Notes under the pieces: generated by a model
The model's database searches: none
Seen by the model: only the letters and a program-made list of their open reading frames with translations
What the model was told of the DNA's origin: nothing
Position numbers and translations under genes: made by a program
Origin: Corallococcus sp. EGB
GTDB lineage: Bacteria > Myxococcota > Myxococcia > Myxococcales > Myxococcaceae
Length of the DNA stretch: 64,000 nucleotides
Direction of reading: 5' to 3'
Assembly (NCBI RefSeq): GCF_019968905.1
Contig: NZ_CP079946.1
Location: forward strand, 3,844,001-3,908,000
Shown: piece by piece, positions 32,147 through 40,975 of the stretch
Layout: every line of letters starts with the position of its first letter
Numbering within the stretch: position 1 is the stretch's first letter

Positions 32147-33295
32147 ATGAGCCAGCCCAGCGCCCCCAGCCCACAACCCATAGACCTCAACCGCACCGCC
32201 GTCGAAATCGCCCCCGAGACCTTCTGGGTCGGGAAGCGAGAGCCCGGCGGCATCTTCTTCGCCAACCCGTACCTGCGCCGCTTTCGGGGCACGGACGCGC
32301 GGACGAAGAAGCCCGCCGAGTTCAACCTCCTCATCGACCCCGGGTCGAGCAGTGACTTCTCCACCATCCACACGAAGGTGGTGTCGCTGATTGGGGGGAT
32401 GGATCGCCTGTCGGCGCTCTTCATCAACCACCAGGATCCGGACGTGGGTTCGTCCGCGAACATCATCTCGGCGCGCTACTCGCCGCGCGCGAGCATCCTG
32501 TGCTCCGAGGACACCTGGCGGCTCATCGTCCACTTCAACCTGCCGCGAAACCGCTTCATCCCGACGGAGAAGTTCTCGGCGGGGTTGAGCGTGCCCACGG
32601 GGCACAAGCTGTTGCCGGTGCCGTCGCCGTTCTGCCACTTCCGGGGCGCGGTGATGCTCTACGACCCGCAGACGCGGGTGCTCTTCACGGGGGACCTCTT
32701 CGGAGGCCTCACGGACAGCAAGGCGCAGGGGCTCTGGGCGGAGGAGTCCGACTGGACGGGCATCCGGGCGTTCCATCAGATCTACATGCCGGTGAACTCG
32801 GCGCTGGTGCGCGCGGTGGCGGCCATCCGGAAGCTGACGCCCGCGGTGGAGATGATCGCCCCGCAGCACGGCCGCGTCATCCGGGGCAAGCTGGTGCAGC
32901 AGTTCCTGGAGCGCATGGAGCGGCTGCAGGTGGGCCTGGACATCATCGACGAGGCGCAGGACCGCACGCACCTGCAGGCCTGGAACGCGGTAGTGGACCG
33001 GGTGCTGAACCTGGCGCGCGGCTACCTGGGCGACTCGGTGGAGGCGAAGCTCACCGCGAGCGAGCAGCTGTCGGACACGGCGAAGTTCAACGGCAAGCGG
33101 CTGGAGGTGAGCCGCATGGGCAAGTGGACGCTGGAGCACGTGGTGGAGATGCTCTGCCAGGGCGAGCCCTCGGAGATCTCCGGGCCGATCATGGTGGAGG
33201 CCACCCTCGCCGCGGCGGAGTACAACCTGCCCACGCCGCACCTGGACCTCGAAGGCGCGGGTGCGCCGGCGCCGGTCTCGTTGCTGGAGCCGTAG
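32147..33295 (+). CDS. ODP-type metallo-beta-lactamase-fold protein (diiron oxygen-sensor-like)
   Basis: A 382-residue protein. The first 260 residues show the flavodiiron-like metallo-beta-lactamase fold: LLIDPGSSSDF, NHQDPDVGSS (the HxExD metal motif, here HQDPD), CHFRGAVMLYD with a metal His, LFTGDLFGG with the bridging Asp, and APQHGRVIRG with the last His. These are the ligands of oxygen-binding diiron (ODP) sensor proteins. The C-terminal 120 residues are helical with no flavodoxin domain, so it is a sensor or binding protein and not a full flavodiiron reductase. It lies 16 bases before a Ser/Thr kinase gene. The 265 bases upstream (31882-32146) show no gene. Confidence 0.75.
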   Translation: MSQPSAPSPQPIDLNRTAVEIAPETFWVGKREPGGIFFANPYLRRFRGTDARTKKPAEFNLLIDPGSSSDFSTIHTKVVSLIGGMDRLSALFINHQDPDVGSSANIISARYSPRASILCSEDTWRLIVHFNLPRNRFIPTEKFSAGLSVPTGHKLLPVPSPFCHFRGAVMLYDPQTRVLFTGDLFGGLTDSKAQGLWAEESDWTGIRAFHQIYMPVNSALVRAVAAIRKLTPAVEMIAPQHGRVIRGKLVQQFLERMERLQVGLDIIDEAQDRTHLQAWNAVVDRVLNLARGYLGDSVEAKLTASEQLSDTAKFNGKRLEVSRMGKWTLEHVVEMLCQGEPSEISGPIMVEATLAAAEYNLPTPHLDLEGAGAPAPVSLLEP

Positions 33296-33311
33296 GAGAG
33301 GGGAGGGAGGG

Positions 33312-34337
33312 GTGGATCCGAAGGATCGTGACAGCGGAGGGGTGGCGTACCTGCGCCCGGAGGCATTGCACGGGAAGGGCCCGGCCGATGATGGGCTGGA
33401 GCCCACGCTGCCGCAGGTGCGCACGCCCGTGTCACCGGGCGGCACGTTGCTCCAGGGGGCGGTGACGCCCCGGCCTCCCGTGCCCGTGCACCAGGGATTG
33501 GTGCCCGGGCAGGTGGTGGCGGGGCGCTACCGGGTGGAGAAGTGGCTCGGCGTGGGCGGCACGTCGGCGGTGTATCAGGCGCTGGATTTGAAGCAGCACC
33601 AGCGCGTGGCGCTCAAGGTGCTGGCGGTGCCGTACGCGGACGAGGCGATGGTGACGCGCTTCCGCCAGGAGGTGGAGCACGCCCGGGCGCTGGAGCACGT
33701 GAACATCCTGCATGTGTTCGACGTGGGGGCGGACGGGGACCGGCATTACCTGACGGTGGAGCTGCTGGAGGGGAAGGACCTGCGGCAGGTGATGCAGGAG
33801 GGACGCCCCACGCTGGCCAATGCGTTGCGGTGGCTGACGCATGCCACGGTGGCGCTGGAGCACGCGCATGCGCACGGGGTGCTGCACCGGGACGTGAAGC
33901 CGGGGAACCTGTTCATCACTCGCACGGGGGTGTTGAAGCTGATGGACTTTGGCCTGGCCAAGAGCGCGCATGTGATGGGCAACACGGCCCAGGGCGCGAC
34001 GCTGGGGACGCCGGAGTACATGGCGCCGGAACAGGTGACGGGGACGCCGGTGTCTCCGGCCACGGACCTGTATGCGCTGGGGGTGGTGGCGTATGAGCTG
34101 CTCGCGGGGCGGTTGCCGTTCCGGCATGCGCAGCCGGTGCCGCTGATGCTGATGCATGTGCAGGAGACGGCCGTGCCTCCTCGGAAGCTGCGGCCGGAGC
34201 TGCCGGAGGCCTTCGAGCAGGTCGTGCTCAGGTTGATGCGGAAGCGGCCGGAGGAGCGGTACGCGAGCGCCACGGTGCTGCGCGCTGAACTGGCGAAGCT
34301 GTGGCCGCTGGTGCTCCGGCTCGGACGCGCGCTATAG
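33312..34337 (+). CDS. Cytoplasmic Ser/Thr protein kinase
   Basis: A 341-residue Hanks-type kinase. A 70-residue Pro-rich N terminus leads into the catalytic domain with GVGGTSAVY (P-loop), VALKVL (Lys), HRDVKPGN (catalytic loop), DFGLA and MAPEQ (substrate-binding segment). No transmembrane segment or sensor domain follows; the protein ends just after the kinase lobe. The start is GTG 33312, directly preceded by GGGAGGGAGG. The 16-base gap to the ODP-type sensor gene suggests the pair works together, the sensor perhaps feeding redox information to the kinase (inference). Confidence 0.85.
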   Translation: MDPKDRDSGGVAYLRPEALHGKGPADDGLEPTLPQVRTPVSPGGTLLQGAVTPRPPVPVHQGLVPGQVVAGRYRVEKWLGVGGTSAVYQALDLKQHQRVALKVLAVPYADEAMVTRFRQEVEHARALEHVNILHVFDVGADGDRHYLTVELLEGKDLRQVMQEGRPTLANALRWLTHATVALEHAHAHGVLHRDVKPGNLFITRTGVLKLMDFGLAKSAHVMGNTAQGATLGTPEYMAPEQVTGTPVSPATDLYALGVVAYELLAGRLPFRHAQPVPLMLMHVQETAVPPRKLRPELPEAFEQVVLRLMRKRPEERYASATVLRAELAKLWPLVLRLGRAL

Positions 34338-34363
34338 CGGGCTCCTTCACCCGGGGGCCCGCC

Positions 34364-34744
34364 ATGTCTGTCAAATTCAACCACACGATTGTCCACGCGA
34401 AGGATCAGGTCGCGTCCGCGCGATTCCTCGCGGAGCTGCTTGGACTGCCCGAGCCCACGCGCTTCGGGCACTTCCATGCGGTGAAGCTGTCGGATGGAGC
34501 GACGCTCGACTACATGACCACGCAGGAGGCCATCTCCGCCCAGCACTACGCGTTCCTGGTGTCGGAGGAGGTCTTCGACTCGCTGATCGCGAAGATCCGT
34601 GAGCGGAAGATCCAGCACTGGGCTGATCCGTTCGGTCACCAGGAGAACCAGATCAACACCCATGACGGAGGCCGTGGGGTCTACTTCCAGGACCCCAGTG
34701 GCCACTACATGGAGGCCATCACCGTGCCCTACGGCGGGTGGTGA
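34364..34744 (+). CDS. VOC (glyoxalase/dioxygenase-fold) family protein
   Basis: A 126-residue single VOC-fold protein: an N-terminal NHTIVHAKD strand with the first metal-ligand His, the SARFLAELLG helix, GHFHAVKL, then HYAFLV, and a C-terminal GRGVYFQDPSGHYMEAIT with the usual final Glu ligand. The family includes glyoxalases, antibiotic-binding proteins and dioxygenases; the small size and lack of partner genes do not allow a substrate to be named. Start ATG 34364, 26 bases after the kinase stop. It marks the left border of the AT-rich defence island. Confidence 0.8.
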   Translation: MSVKFNHTIVHAKDQVASARFLAELLGLPEPTRFGHFHAVKLSDGATLDYMTTQEAISAQHYAFLVSEEVFDSLIAKIRERKIQHWADPFGHQENQINTHDGGRGVYFQDPSGHYMEAITVPYGGW

Positions 34745-34813
34745 TTGCACGGTAAGCAAGTGAGTGGCTCACCAGAAGGCAGGACCGCGGTGTGCATGTG
34801 GTAATGGGAGCAA

Positions 34814-36703
34814 CTAGCTTGAAACTTGTATCTCGGGTACGCCGGCAGTGTTTAAGAGTTGATAAATGTCGGCTGTCCTCTTCCTTTGCCCTCGCTCACT
34901 GCAAAACGTGAATATTGCGCGCTGTTTTGCTCTTGAGAGAGCCACGAAGAAAGTCGCAATGCCTTCCGGATTTCCTGCGACATGGCTCCACCACATTTTG
35001 TCGTCCAAACCTACGAAAATGATCGTGTCGAACTCAAGTCCCTTGCTCTTATGGATAGTCATCAAGGGAATTCGACCTTGACCCTCAAAAGCGCTAATAC
35101 ACGAATCCCAGTTGCTGGCTGTTGATGCGCACGATGAGAGGTGAAGGTGGAAAGCCTCGATTGCTATTTGAAGCTTATCGCCTGAGTTGTACTCTTGGTA
35201 TGTTTGCGACAAGGCATCTCGGTTGAGAAACGTCAAGATTCGACTGGAAATGTCCCGAACTGAGGCTTCGCTTGGGGGCGCTAGCGCCATCGCACTGCGC
35301 AACTCTCTAAGGAAAGCAGTTAGCGACTTTTCAGCGCGGTTGCTCGCGGTTTCGTCAATTTCGCCATTGGCCTGTAGTTGCTCGACAAAAGTGGTCGCGG
35401 TTCGCCATGCCAAGGGGGCTTGGCGTTTGGCTCCAAGGCGGAGAAGTGCGAGCGAGACGGATGTGAATTTCTCCGTCAAAAGTTCTTGAAGGGTTGTTTT
35501 TCCTAGACTGCGGCTTTCGTTCCGGATGCTCAAGCCCACAGTGGCTAGCGGGTCTCTGAATTTCCCCTCAAATTGCTCGGCTGATTGTCGAACCAGTAAT
35601 ACGTAGTCTCGCGCAGATGTTCTTCTTCGGGCAATATCTTCCGAAAGCCAGGTTGCAAGATACTTGGCTTCGCTCGCCTCTGTCCGACAGTTCCATATCT
35701 GAGCAACATCTCCGGTAATCTTCTTGGTCGAGTATGAGACTGCAGGGCTGGACTCCTTATCCAATGCTCTGGCTACCACATGCTGAATGTGGATCAGCTC
35801 TGGTGAGGATCGGAAATTGCAAAGGAGCGGAATTTTATTCGCTGAAAAATCTGTCTGGAATTTGGAAAAGGAGTCTGTTCGAGCTCCTGCCCATGCCATT
35901 ATCCGTTGCTTATCATCGCCCACTGCGGTGACGACGGTTCTCGATGAGGCAAAGACTGACTGAAGAAAATCGTACTGTGCATAGGTGGTATCTTGGAATT
36001 CATCAATAAATACGAATGGATAGGTTGCGCGTAGCGCTCGGGCAACTTGGGCATTGGTGCGCAGGAGGAGTTCCGCCAGACGATTGATCATGACGAATGT
36101 CATGATCGGACCAGTGGAGTGCTGTAGGTTTTCCAGCCACCAACGTGAGATGGCAAATTCGATGCCGTTGGTCGGATTGAGCGGACTTTGCGGAAGACGA
36201 AACTCGCCGACAAGACGCGGTTCGAAGTGCAATGCCGTGAGTGCAGCAATGTCCTTTTGCCACGCCAAAGGGGCCCCAATGCGTGTGCGATCTAGAAAAT
36301 CGTCGAGTTGATGTTTGCTGGGATGGTGGATCTTGTACTGACGAGTTGGTCGCCATGGTGGTGGGATAATGGCCGAGAAACGGTCAATTAATCCCTTGGT
36401 GAAGGCGTCAAAAGTCAGGGAGATAAAGCGATTCGAATTGGTTGGGTCGCATCGTTGTTGGATGCGCGTCGTGAGATTGGATGCGGCATCTGTTTTGAAT
36501 GAAATGGCCAATACGCGATGTGGCGGCCTGCAGAGCCCAGTTTCTAGAAGATAGGCTGCGCGTTGGGCTAGGAACTCGGTTTTGCCTGCTCCCGGTCCGG
36601 CAACGACACAACTGTTTCCGACGTGTCTAAGCGCTTTCCAGGCGTTGGGCTCTAATTCGGTGATTCCTTTGGGACGCCAACTCTCTATAGGGGTCGTGTG
36701 CAT
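34814..36703 (-). CDS. gajB: UvrD-like helicase, Gabija GajB-like
   Basis: A 629-residue superfamily-1 helicase. It has Walker A in GPGAGKTEF near residue 38, motif II as DEFQD near 233, motif III-like GDDKQRIMAWAG, TIHKSKGLEFD (motif V region), and ALSRAKQRA (motif VI). It follows an OLD-type ATPase-nuclease gene with a 5-base gap on the same strand, the arrangement of Gabija systems and of class 2 OLD nucleases. It is longer than the roughly 500-residue GajB of Bacillus, so an extra segment or a related subtype is likely. GC content is near 50%, far below the neighbours, which supports horizontal acquisition. Confidence 0.75.
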   Translation of the reverse strand: MHTTPIESWRPKGITELEPNAWKALRHVGNSCVVAGPGAGKTEFLAQRAAYLLETGLCRPPHRVLAISFKTDAASNLTTRIQQRCDPTNSNRFISLTFDAFTKGLIDRFSAIIPPPWRPTRQYKIHHPSKHQLDDFLDRTRIGAPLAWQKDIAALTALHFEPRLVGEFRLPQSPLNPTNGIEFAISRWWLENLQHSTGPIMTFVMINRLAELLLRTNAQVARALRATYPFVFIDEFQDTTYAQYDFLQSVFASSRTVVTAVGDDKQRIMAWAGARTDSFSKFQTDFSANKIPLLCNFRSSPELIHIQHVVARALDKESSPAVSYSTKKITGDVAQIWNCRTEASEAKYLATWLSEDIARRRTSARDYVLLVRQSAEQFEGKFRDPLATVGLSIRNESRSLGKTTLQELLTEKFTSVSLALLRLGAKRQAPLAWRTATTFVEQLQANGEIDETASNRAEKSLTAFLRELRSAMALAPPSEASVRDISSRILTFLNRDALSQTYQEYNSGDKLQIAIEAFHLHLSSCASTASNWDSCISAFEGQGRIPLMTIHKSKGLEFDTIIFVGLDDKMWWSHVAGNPEGIATFFVALSRAKQRAIFTFCSERGQRKRTADIYQLLNTAGVPEIQVSS

Positions 36704-36708
36704 GAGTC

Positions 36709-38679
36709 TTACTGGGATGGAGAGGCGGGCTTGGATGTGATTCGAGATGCTACGCTGTCTAGAAGTGACTTAAGAACCTCGGGGATGCTGTCGCGCAGTT
36801 CGTTTGGTAACAGGCGCCCAAGCACTCTTAGGTGGGTGCTGGGTTTTCCGCGTCCAAGAAATAAATAGCGATACCAGCGAAATATGGTCTCATCTGTAGT
36901 TTTGTAAAATGCTGGATTTCCATTTTCCCCAAGAACTGCAGATAGAGCATCGCCTCTTGGAGAGGGGCCGACCATATCTCCTTCTGCTCTCTGGTATGCG
37001 AGCGGTAGAGAGGTTAGCATTGAGAAGTCAAGATCCAACGGGGTGCAGAAGTATATATTGAACGTGCGCAGGTAGTTGACCCAGTCGTTGAGTAGAGAGG
37101 ACTGGTCTGTGTAATTGTACTGGTCGAAATGGCTGAGGTTTATATGCGCGCCTGCTGGATCGACTGTTCTGAATAGCTGATTGGCGGCCACCCCGCGCGC
37201 CAACAGCTGTTCGCAAGCCGTTTTGATTCTTCCCCAGCCTCCGCCATGCCGGCCGACGTCGAGATCAAGTAGCGTGGCATGGGGGATCTCAAGGTCGCTT
37301 AGCAGCCTCCATAGGTGATTTACATGGCGCCCACCCAATGGAACAACCGCAACAAAAGAACGATCAATTGGCAGTCCAAGCGCCTCGGCAAGTTTTGGGA
37401 GAACAACTTCCTCGGAACTGCCTTCGCCCAGTATTACAAATTTAGAAAAGTAAAGCTCTGGAAACGTGCGAACCGCCTCTCTGATGAATTTTGCCGCCTC
37501 CTCTTCGTGTGTGGGAAGAGATATTGATCGCACTTGTGTGGTGCGATTGTGGTGGTCGAGTCGGAAGTATCGAACGCTTGCAGGATCTATCCTGGCGAGA
37601 ATGCTTGGTGAATGACTGGAAATGAAAGCTTGGGCGTGATGTCCGGCGGTCAGGTTTTCAATCTGCCTGATGATCCTTGAGAGGTAGAATGGTGCGAGGT
37701 TGTTTTCGGGTTCCTCGATTGCAAGAAGTGTTAGTGCGGGTAGAAGTGTGTTGCTTGTCCGAAAGCTACTTCCAGTGCGGCCTTTGAAGAGTTCTCGCTC
37801 AGTGTCTAGAGTAGCTGCGGTCACAGCGAGGTGGAATAGTGAGCGCTGCCCGTCGCTGAGGTCCTCAAGGCTTCGATCGCGCCCTGCCTCGTCAGGTTGG
37901 AATACGGCTTCCACGTTGCGAATGAACTCCTGAAATCGCAAATCTACTGGACGAAATACAGGCGTGGTGTCGGTTTCGGCGGAATGGACTTCCCGCCAGC
38001 GTTTCTCTAACGCTGCTGTTACTAGGCTTACGGCTGGTTCCTTTGCGAACGAGTTGTTGAGGGCTTTGCCTGTATTGGCGAATTCGCGCCTGAGTTGGTC
38101 GGACCAGTTTATTGCCCGCCATAGGCGACCGCGAAGGAATGTTGTAACCTGAGATGAGCCGTCTCTCGTTGCGGGAACATAAATGACTTGAATGCGGCTT
38201 CGATCGATAGCTTTGAGCTCGATTCGGTCGTCCTCTTCAAATGTGCCGAGCTTTCGGATGGCACAGACTCGTTGTTCGATGAAGCCATCCAGTGAGCCAT
38301 CGTCGGTCCATGTTGCCTCCAGCCTGAGCCGGCACAGCATGCAGCCAGCGCTGTCTGCGATCATTTGATGGAAAAACTCAGGAATGGAGCTCTGGTCTTC
38401 GCCCTCCGATTCCAGTTCTGGGAAACGAAGCAAGACCTCGATTGACAGCTTGCGATCGTCGGGAGGAGAAGTTTCGGCGGCTGGAATGTGAAAGTCCTGG
38501 CGTCGTAATCGTTTTTGCTCTGAGGTGACGCCGAATAGCCTCAGGAGAGCTAGCATTATTGCTGTCTTGCCGGAGCCATTGAGGCCAACAAAGGCATTTA
38601 GGTCTGGAGACAGATTTATGGTTGTTGAATTGGGGCCAAAGCAGCGGAAGTTTGTGATTGTTATCTGTTCTATGAACAT
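36709..38679 (-). CDS. gajA: OLD-family ATPase/TOPRIM nuclease, Gabija GajA-like
   Basis: A 656-residue protein. The N-terminal ABC-type ATPase has FRCFG (typical RecF/OLD start), Walker A GLNGSGKTA near residue 31, the signature LSDGQRS, Walker B LLAIEEPENNL and the H-loop ISSHSP. The C-terminal TOPRIM domain begins VILGEGSSEE near residue 420 and has a later LLDLD acidic pair. In Gabija, GajA is a DNA endonuclease that is restrained by nucleotides and released when phage deplete ATP. I chose ATG 38679 (MFIEQITITNFRCFG) since family members start there. The divergent gap to selA (38680-38867) should hold its promoter. Confidence 0.8.
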   Translation of the reverse strand: MFIEQITITNFRCFGPNSTTINLSPDLNAFVGLNGSGKTAIMLALLRLFGVTSEQKRLRRQDFHIPAAETSPPDDRKLSIEVLLRFPELESEGEDQSSIPEFFHQMIADSAGCMLCRLRLEATWTDDGSLDGFIEQRVCAIRKLGTFEEDDRIELKAIDRSRIQVIYVPATRDGSSQVTTFLRGRLWRAINWSDQLRREFANTGKALNNSFAKEPAVSLVTAALEKRWREVHSAETDTTPVFRPVDLRFQEFIRNVEAVFQPDEAGRDRSLEDLSDGQRSLFHLAVTAATLDTERELFKGRTGSSFRTSNTLLPALTLLAIEEPENNLAPFYLSRIIRQIENLTAGHHAQAFISSHSPSILARIDPASVRYFRLDHHNRTTQVRSISLPTHEEEAAKFIREAVRTFPELYFSKFVILGEGSSEEVVLPKLAEALGLPIDRSFVAVVPLGGRHVNHLWRLLSDLEIPHATLLDLDVGRHGGGWGRIKTACEQLLARGVAANQLFRTVDPAGAHINLSHFDQYNYTDQSSLLNDWVNYLRTFNIYFCTPLDLDFSMLTSLPLAYQRAEGDMVGPSPRGDALSAVLGENGNPAFYKTTDETIFRWYRYLFLGRGKPSTHLRVLGRLLPNELRDSIPEVLKSLLDSVASRITSKPASPSQ

Positions 38680-38867
38680 GGATTTGCGTTCTTGTGGTGG
38701 CCGACGTGGGCTGTCTGCAGGTGCGAATGACGCAGGGTTCACCACGTAGAATCCATACCTCTTACGAGGTAGGAGAATCGTGTCTTGCTGCCGCTTGGAG
38801 CGAGGAACTCGATTTGCCAAGCCTAAGACTAATTCATGTTGCCCTAGAATCGGCGTAAACTGCATCC

Positions 38868-40262
38868 ATGGGCGCTGCGTCGAACTCTCCGGATGGCAAG
38901 AACTCGCTGCTGCGCGGTCTTCCCTCTATCGAACAACTCCTGCGACGGCCGTCGCTGGAGTCCCGGCTCGCGAATCTTCCTCATGCCCGCGCGGTCGCGG
39001 CCCTGCGGCTCGCCGTCGATCGAGTCCGAGCCCGGCTCCTCGCTGGTGACTTGCGTCCCTTCGAGGACGCGGACGTGGAAGCCGCACTCGCATCCCTCGC
39101 CACGCCGAACCTGCGGCCGGTGATCAACGCCACCGGCGTCGTGCTCCACACGAACCTGGGCCGCGCACCGCTCGCCCCCGAAGCCGTGGAGCGTGTCGCC
39201 GCCGTGGCCCGCGGCTACTCCAACCTCGAATACGACCTGGACGAAGGCGAACGCGGCAGCCGCTACGCGCCCCTCGTCGGCCTCCTGCGCACGCTCACCG
39301 GCGCGGAGGACGCCATCGTCGTCAACAACTGCGCCGGCGCCGTGCTCCTCATCCTCGCCGCGCTCGCTTCCGGCCGCGAGTGCATCGTCTCCCGCGGCGA
39401 GCTCGTCGAAATTGGCGGCGGCTTCCGCATCCCGGACGTCATGCGTCAGTCCGGCGCGACGCTCGTCGAAGTCGGCACCACCAACCGCACCCGCCGCGCG
39501 GACTACGCCAACGCCCTGAGCCCGGACACGGGACTCATCGTGAAGGTCCACCGCTCCAACTTCGCGCTCGTCGGCTTCACCGAAGAGGCAGCCCTCGCGG
39601 AGCTCGCCGGGCTGGGACGCTCCCGTGACGTGCCCGTGTTCCAGGACCTGGGCTCCGGCGCGCTCGTGCCCCTGTACGGCCCGGGCCTCACGACGGAGCC
39701 CACCGTCGGCCAGGCCATCCGGGATGGCGCGGACGTCGTCGCGTTCTCCGGGGACAAGCTGCTCGGCGGACCCCAGGCAGGCGTCATCGTCGGCCGCTCG
39801 GACCTGCTCCAGCGCATCAAGTCCCACCCGCTCACACGTGCGCTGCGTGTCGACAAGATGACGGTCGCGGCCCTGGAGGCGACCCTGGAGCTGTACCGGG
39901 ATGGCCGCCCGGATGCGGTCCCCACCCAAAGCCTGCTCACCGTGCAGCCGGGTTTGTTACAGGCCCGTGCCGAACGCCTGGCAGCCTTGCTCGCGGCGAG
40001 CGGCGTCGGGTGTCGGGTCGTGTCCGTGGATGGACAGGTGGGAGGAGGTGCCATGCCTCTGGCCCGGTTGCCGTCCTTCGCTTGCAGCCTCACCGTAGAA
40101 GCGCCGAAACTATTCCTGGAACGCCTGCGCGAAGGCGAAGTGCCGGTTATTGGCAGGATTGCGGATGACGAGGTCGTTCTCGACGTCCGGTGTCTCTCAG
40201 AGGAGGACCTGGGGCAGGTCGCGCAGGCTGTGGCGGCCGCCCGTTCGGGAAGCCAGCCATGA
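38868..40262 (+). CDS. selA: L-seryl-tRNA(Sec) selenium transferase
   Basis: A 464-residue PLP enzyme that converts Ser-tRNA(Sec) to selenocysteinyl-tRNA using selenophosphate. Family marks: an N-terminal LPSIEQLLRRP tRNA-binding helix region, VINATGVVLHTNLGRAPL, VVNNCAGAVLL, GELVEIGGGFRIPD, VGTTNRT, and FSGDKLLGGPQAG with PLP-binding Lys297. The length matches the bacterial family. It implies the organism makes selenoproteins, but selB, selC and selD are not in this window. The stop overlaps the HNH gene start (ATGA). The upstream region is shared with the divergent Gabija-like pair. Confidence 0.93.
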   Translation: MGAASNSPDGKNSLLRGLPSIEQLLRRPSLESRLANLPHARAVAALRLAVDRVRARLLAGDLRPFEDADVEAALASLATPNLRPVINATGVVLHTNLGRAPLAPEAVERVAAVARGYSNLEYDLDEGERGSRYAPLVGLLRTLTGAEDAIVVNNCAGAVLLILAALASGRECIVSRGELVEIGGGFRIPDVMRQSGATLVEVGTTNRTRRADYANALSPDTGLIVKVHRSNFALVGFTEEAALAELAGLGRSRDVPVFQDLGSGALVPLYGPGLTTEPTVGQAIRDGADVVAFSGDKLLGGPQAGVIVGRSDLLQRIKSHPLTRALRVDKMTVAALEATLELYRDGRPDAVPTQSLLTVQPGLLQARAERLAALLAASGVGCRVVSVDGQVGGGAMPLARLPSFACSLTVEAPKLFLERLREGEVPVIGRIADDEVVLDVRCLSEEDLGQVAQAVAAARSGSQP

Positions 40263-40852
40263 TCAACAGCGCCGTGCTCGTTTTAAACCGGTACTACCAA
40301 CCGGTTCACGTGACGTCGGTCAAACGGGCCTTCTCCCTGCTGTATCAGGGCGTCGCCAAAGCCATTGACGAGCAGTACCGCCTGTATGAGTTCGAGGACT
40401 GGGCCGCCCTCAGCGCCACCCAGGACAGCATCACCACCATCGACCGCACCATCCGCATCCCGCGCGTCCTCGTGCTCGGCGCGTATGATCACCTGCCGCG
40501 TGCCAAGGTCCGCTTCTCGCGGCTCAACATCTACGCGCGCGACAACGACACCTGCCAGTACTGCGCGCGACAGCTGCCCCGTACCGACCTCAACCTGGAC
40601 CACGTCAACCCGCGCACCCAGGGTGGCAAGACGACCTGGGAGAACGTCGTGTGCTCCTGCGTGCCCTGCAACCTGAAGAAGGGCGGACGCACGCCGGAGC
40701 AGGCCGGGATGCGGCTGCTCAAGAAGCCTGTTCGCCCGCGCTGGACGCCGCTCTTCCGCGGCGCCATCCGCAAGATCACCTACCGCGAGTGGCTGCCGTT
40801 CCTGCACCTCGCGGACGTGTCGTACTGGAACGTCGAGCTGCTCGACGAATAG
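40259..40852 (+). CDS. HNH endonuclease family protein
   Basis: A 197-residue protein. An N-terminal domain (NRYYQPVHVTSVKRAF) typical of a widespread chromosomal HNH family is followed by the zinc-bound HNH core: CQYCARQLP, then LNLDHVNPRTQGGKTTWENVV with the catalytic His and Asn, then CVPCNLKKGG. Members occur across bacteria as chromosomal genes outside restriction systems, with unknown physiological role. It starts by ATGA overlap with selA and probably shares its transcript. Confidence 0.85.
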   Translation: MINSAVLVLNRYYQPVHVTSVKRAFSLLYQGVAKAIDEQYRLYEFEDWAALSATQDSITTIDRTIRIPRVLVLGAYDHLPRAKVRFSRLNIYARDNDTCQYCARQLPRTDLNLDHVNPRTQGGKTTWENVVCSCVPCNLKKGGRTPEQAGMRLLKKPVRPRWTPLFRGAIRKITYREWLPFLHLADVSYWNVELLDE

Positions 40853-40906
40853 CAACGACCGGCCCCCCGGCCGCCTGCCCCCCGAGCCTCCGGGCGCCGG
40901 GGCGCG

Positions 40907-40928
40907 GGCACCGGGTGCTACAGGTGCC
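40907..40928. promoter_or_regulatory. Short inverted repeat between the HNH and MinD-like genes
   Basis: GGCACC and GGTGCC form a 6-bp stem around a 10-base loop in the 123-base gap (40853-40975). It could be a weak terminator for the selA-HNH transcript or an operator; there is no U-run. Confidence 0.25.
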
Positions 40929-40975
40929 GGCCGTGAAATGGCGGGGTGTCGACTCGGGCGGTAGGACGGGCTTTG

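Noticed and set aside
40861..40905. A GC-rich run after the HNH gene as a strong terminator
   Set aside because: Several overlapping weak pairings are possible, but no single stem with a U-run is supported.
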